Assembly (NCBI GenBank): GCA_964428795.1
Contig: CAYRZL010000111.1
Span: 1-7,241, forward strand
Length of the DNA stretch: 7,241 nucleotides
Reading direction: 5' to 3'
Origin: CAYRZL01 sp964428795
Lineage (GTDB): Bacteria; Bacillota; Clostridia; Lachnospirales; Lachnospiraceae
This document shows positions 6,319-7,241 of this stretch, in pieces. Each line of letters begins with the position of its first letter. The stretch's first letter is position 1. Made by a program: the position numbers and the translations under genes. A model generated the notes under the pieces. The model made no database searches, had not been told where the DNA came from, and was given only the letters and a program-made list of their open reading frames with translations.

Positions 6319-6968
6319 CAAATCAGGAAAAAGATTTGAAAGAAAACATAGATGAAATGAATCCGGAAACGGAAGAGGCTTCAGATGCGCAGACAGCAGA
6401 TGAAACCACAAATGAAACCGTCGAAGAAGCGGAAACAGAAGAAGTGAAAGACCCCTGTGAAGAAGAGTCGGAGCAGACGGAGGGTGGGCAAAAGGAAAAA
6501 GGCGTTTTTTTCAAGAAAAAAGAAAAGAAAGATAAAAAGGACGAGCAGATCGCAGAGCTGAACGACAGAGTAAAGCGTCAGATGGCAGAGTTTGATAATT
6601 TCCGCAAACGTTCTGAAAAAGAAAAAAATCAGATGTATGAGATCGGTGCAAAGAGCATCATCGAGAAGCTGCTTCCGGTCATCGATAATTTTGAACGGGG
6701 ACTTGCAACGATCTCCGAGGATGAAAAAGGAAGCGGATTTGCGGAGGGTATGGATAAGGTCTACAAGCAGATGGTATCTATGCTGGAGGAAGCAGGTGTG
6801 ACAGCAATTGAAGCTGCAGGTCAGGAATTTAACCCGAATCTTCATAACGCAGTGATGCATGTGGAGGATGAAAACTTTGGTGAAAACGTCGTAGCTGAGG
6901 AATTCCAAAAAGGTTATATGTACCGGGACAGTGTGGTACGACACAGTATGGTAAAAGTTGCAAACTGA
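6315..6968 (+). CDS. grpE: Nucleotide exchange factor GrpE
   Basis: 217-residue GrpE, which acts as a dimer to release ADP from DnaK during the chaperone cycle; in many bacteria it also serves as a thermosensor. The first 55 or so residues are strongly acidic and low in complexity, followed by a lysine-rich patch (GVFFKKKEKKDKKD, 63-76). The long coiled-coil helix runs from about 77 with the conserved AEFDNFRKR (91-99) and PVIDNFERGL (121-130). The C-terminal beta domain (about 160-217) contains EFNPNLHNAV and ends EEFQKGYMYRDSVVRHSMVK. The start is a GTG that overlaps the hrcA TGA (GTGA, 6315-6318), suggesting translational coupling. The N-terminal tail makes it longer than the E. coli protein (197 residues), as is common in Clostridia. 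Confidence 0.96.
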   Translation: MTNQEKDLKENIDEMNPETEEASDAQTADETTNETVEEAETEEVKDPCEEESEQTEGGQKEKGVFFKKKEKKDKKDEQIAELNDRVKRQMAEFDNFRKRSEKEKNQMYEIGAKSIIEKLLPVIDNFERGLATISEDEKGSGFAEGMDKVYKQMVSMLEEAGVTAIEAAGQEFNPNLHNAVMHVEDENFGENVVAEEFQKGYMYRDSVVRHSMVKVAN

Positions 6969-6983
6969 TCGGTTTGTAATTTT
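6954..6983 (+). other. Hairpin at the grpE-dnaK junction
   Basis: AAAGTTGCAAAC (6954-6965) can pair with GTTTGTAATTTT (6972-6983) over 12 bp with two G-U pairs and a 6-base loop holding the grpE stop codon. The stem is AU-rich with only two G-C pairs, and the T's after it belong to the stem, so it is a weak terminator at best. It may be an mRNA processing or stabilising element separating grpE from dnaK. The rest of the 63-base gap is AT-rich; no CIRCE or convincing promoter is seen there. Confidence 0.45.
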
Positions 6984-7031
6984 ATATATAGCATATTTCA
7001 ATTATAAGAATATATTTAGGAGGGAATAATT

Positions 7032-7241
7032 ATGAGCAAGATTATTGGTATTGATTTGGGAACAACAAATAGCTGCGTAGCAGTAATGGAAGGCGGTAAA
7101 CCGGTGGTTATCGCTAATACAGAAGGAGCTAGAACCACTCCGTCCGTAGTGGCATTCACAAAAACAGGAGAGCGTCTGGTAGGCGAGCCGGCAAAACGTC
7201 AGGCAGTTACAAACTCAGAGAAAACCATCTCCTCCATCAAG
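7032..7241 (+). CDS. dnaK: Molecular chaperone DnaK (Hsp70), N-terminal part (partial)
   Basis: The first 70 codons of DnaK; the frame is open at the window end. DnaK is the ATP-dependent Hsp70 chaperone, working with DnaJ and GrpE in protein folding. The N-terminus carries the ATPase phosphate-1 motif IGIDLGTTNSCVAV (residues 5-18), then VIANTEGARTTPSVVAF and the LVGEPAKRQAVTN segment, all diagnostic of bacterial DnaK. The ATG is preceded by AGGAGGG (7018-7024) at seven bases, the strongest site in the operon together with that of grpE. It lies 63 bases after grpE and has no CIRCE of its own, so HrcA control must come through the promoter upstream of hrcA. Confidence 0.97.
   Translation, partial: MSKIIGIDLGTTNSCVAVMEGGKPVVIANTEGARTTPSVVAFTKTGERLVGEPAKRQAVTNSEKTISSIK

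Noticed and set aside
6504..6540. T-run and A-runs in grpE as a programmed frameshift site
   Set aside because: The A-run is not in the X XXY YYZ register of the reading frame, the full-length GrpE is encoded without a shift, and the lysine-rich patch explains the A-richness.
6381..7001. A 206-codon open frame on the - strand, across grpE
   Set aside because: It is the antisense of grpE with a phenylalanine- and leucine-rich product that mirrors the Lys/Glu codons of grpE; no independent evidence.
6974..7007. TTGTAA and TTATAA as a promoter for dnaK
   Set aside because: The spacing is 22 bases, the region is simply AT-rich, and the start would leave almost no leader before the ribosome binding site.

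Overview
The window is a conserved chromosomal segment of a spore-forming Firmicute, most likely a Clostridia member of the Lachnospiraceae type. The reasons are the gene order gpr-spoIIP-lepA-hemW-(dtd)-hrcA-grpE-dnaK, strong AGGAGG-type ribosome binding sites, two sporulation genes, a perfect CIRCE operator and moderate G+C. The family-level placement is an inference from style and gene order. No alignment was run. Every supportable gene is on the + strand, and no mobile gene, CRISPR array, tRNA or rRNA was seen.

Layout. Positions 3-134 hold the last codons of gpr, the spore germination protease. spoIIP (189-1418) follows, preceded by a candidate mother-cell sigma-E promoter. lepA (elongation factor 4) runs from 1469 to 3283 and appears to have its own vegetative promoter buried in the end of spoIIP. 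hemW (3346-4506), a radical-SAM heme chaperone, comes 62 bases later. An unusual 130-base spacer separates hemW from dtd (4637-5083), the D-aminoacyl-tRNA deacylase. dtd ends in a rho-independent terminator whose loop contains the stop codon.

The second half is the heat-shock operon. A sigma-A promoter at 5131-5159 is followed by a perfect CIRCE operator at 5173-5199, then hrcA (5233-6318), grpE (6315-6968, GTG start overlapping the hrcA stop by 4 bases) and the start of dnaK (from 7032, cut by the window end). HrcA binds CIRCE and represses its own operon. GrpE is the nucleotide exchange factor for DnaK, so repressor and chaperone parts are co-transcribed.

The genes are well-known core families and I do not see a new multi-gene system. 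The less ordinary signals lie between the genes: an extra CIRCE-like half-site on the hrcA -10 box, a long hairpin at the grpE/dnaK junction, the structured hemW-dtd spacer, a possible 20-codon ORF bridging lepA and hemW, and two promoters placed inside the 3' ends of upstream genes.
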